Source of the DNA: Carallia brachiata
Taxonomy: Eukaryota; Streptophyta; Magnoliopsida; Malpighiales; Rhizophoraceae
Reading direction: 5' to 3'
Length of the DNA stretch: 64,000 nt
Assembly (NCBI GenBank): GCA_021464245.1
Contig: JADCRB010000074.1
Span: 1,632,208-1,696,207, forward strand
The notes beneath the pieces were generated by a model, which saw only the letters and a list, made by a program, of their open reading frames with translations, ran no database searches and was not told the origin of the DNA. The stretch's first letter is position 1, and the number at the start of each line of letters is the position of its first letter. The position numbers were made by a program, and so were the translations under genes. Shown in pieces: positions 62,436-64,000 of the stretch.

Positions 62436-64000
62436 GAGTGCTGCGAAAAATGTGGGGTTTAGGCTTGAACGGCTCAAAAGCCCTATGCCCCCATCCCATG
62501 CCATGCCATTTTTAGTCTACCATATAAAAAGTGCCGTTGAATTGTAAATGAACAAAAGTAAAAAATCATTTAAAGTTTTGCCCCTGTTTAATGTTTTTTT
62601 TTTTTTGCCCCGATTAAATTCTATCCTCTTTCAATATTTATACATATAATCCCAAAAACAACAACCAAGCGTGAGTTTATTTATGGTTTAATTAAATTAA
62701 GCACGTTACAACCGCTAACATTCAATTTTTGACAACTTTAGAAAATCTTGGCATCGATTGAAACTATATATGTCCGTGACATCACATGCAAAGAATTATA
62801 AAGATGTATGGATTGGATCCTATGTCCGACACCTCTCTCGTTTTTCTTTTTCATTTTTTTTTTGCCTTTTTTGGCGTACTGATCCTGATCCTGGTACTGA
62901 GTTATGGGTAAACCCATACCTAACAATAAAGATGAATTCATCTGCATTTCCTCCATGAATATTATGTCTATCTTTTGAGGTTTGTCATCTGTGTTGTTGA
63001 GGACTTAGGCTAACTTGGGGGCTAGTTGGCGCTTGGTACAATATTATACATACAGCTGCCCGGCCACATAACGAAACATTGAAAACGACACGTCTGTTTT
63101 ACTGCTAGAGCTTTGTAGAGCCCATGTGCTCGGACGAACCCATTTCACATTAATGTTCTCTTCTTTTTCCCTTGTTTTTTTCCCTCTTTTCTTTTTAAAA
63201 GAAAAGAAAAGGAAGCCAACAGTTTCTGGTTCTCTACTCTCCCTTCGCACTTACTAAGCAATTTACAAAACTAAAAAGCCAGAGGGAAGGGAGTCCGTTT
63301 CATGCTTCATGTTGGTTTATGTATATAATACTTTTCATGGAAATCGTTATGCCTAAAATATTTAAAAGGGAAATTAAGTGCCTGGCCTAACTCGTTTTAG
63401 TTAGATATTTGATTGGTTCTTGTTCAAAGATATAGGTTGAAATTTGTTCAACTTGATCAAAGTGTACCAAATCAAACTCAGCAGACTAGTCGATCGAATC
63501 AAAAAAATTGAGAATCAACTCAATATTTGCTCTAATTGAATTTTTAAACTAAAAATTTTAAAATTTGTTAAACCGATCACAGTTTTATTTTTGCTTTAGA
63601 CAATCGAATGCCAAGATGCATTGTTATTGGCATACGTACGTTGGACATGCCATGTATTTACACATAACCAATTTTTCTTGACCATCCTGCTGCCACCCAT
63701 AAACTCAGTTTTCCTTGTATTGTCTAGCGACGTATTTTTTTAGGATTTCCTTTGAACTGTGGTCAGGAATTGACAGAAAACAAAATAGACATTTTCTATT
63801 TACATTTAGGTACTAAACTAGGAATCACTTTGATAAAGCGAAAAAGGCTTTCGAATCGTACGTCTATGCCCAAAGTTGAAAGTATAATATAGCTCGGGAA
63901 ACTTAGGCCAAAAGGATGCAAAACTAATTAAATAAGCACCCAATTGGAATGCGGAAAGCACAATATAGGTAATCAAACTAGACTCTCCTGATAATTATGA

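Larger units (their letters stand above)
60944..64000. other. Upstream region of the exostosin gene to the window end
   Basis: This holds the glycosyltransferase promoter, a poly(T) micro-insertion (61161-61215), a GC-richer block with a possible small ORF (61178-61492) and a foldback (62328-62435). From 61560 to 64000 no gene is seen. Confidence 0.5.

Noticed and set aside
62570..62630. T run flanked by TTGCCCC copies
   Set aside because: The possible duplication has several mismatches after seven bases and cannot be told from chance.

Overview
The window is nuclear DNA of a flowering plant, almost certainly a eudicot. It is AT-rich, its genes carry short GT-AG introns, and its proteins match eudicot families closely. 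A woody rosid such as Citrus would fit, but the species cannot be named from the sequence alone. All reading was by eye: splice sites were placed by hand and checked by codon phase.

Layout. Positions 1-110 hold the last codons of an unidentified + strand gene. At 683-4260 (-) lies a seven-exon gene that fuses a trihelix DNA-binding domain to a complete UMP-kinase-like domain. At 7628-12930 (+) is a 16-exon cytosolic pyruvate kinase of a divergent clade. At 14076-15563 (-) is an intronless trihelix factor. A gene desert of about 11 kb follows, full of foldback and MITE-like elements, then an HD-Zip I gene of the ATHB22/ATHB51 type at 26705-28199 (+). Ribosomal protein eL24 is at 30522-32754 (-), with a hAT-like element in its last intron. 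A decayed SR-protein kinase pseudogene is at 34317-36773 (+). A TauE/SafE membrane protein is at 40269-43716 (-). After about 9 kb of repeats comes an ECP63/D-29-type LEA gene at 52516-54061 (-). A LINE relic between two 344-bp direct repeats follows, then a GT47 exostosin-family glycosyltransferase at 57330-60943 (-) and a possible small ORF at 61178-61492 (-).

The order PK, HD-Zip, eL24, SRPK, TauE/SafE, LEA recalls, from memory, the duplicated Arabidopsis blocks At2g36580-At2g36640 and At3g52990-At3g53040. The two trihelix-type genes recall At3g10030/At3g10040, and the HD-Zip/exostosin pair recalls At5g03790/At5g03795. The window therefore looks like an ancestral gene order that Arabidopsis has split up. 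The genes do not form one pathway.

Four otherwise well-conserved genes (PK, TauE/SafE, LEA, exostosin) each carry exactly one single-base indel, three in or next to short homopolymers. That pattern suggests assembly error more than biology. The SRPK copy is different: it has several independent lesions and is a real pseudogene. The most unusual non-genic signal is a set of at least eight tiny poly(A)/poly(T) inserts of 15-29 bp, each flanked by a 9-18 bp direct repeat. They look like extremely truncated retro-insertions, and one has duplicated the exon 1 splice donor of the HD-Zip gene.
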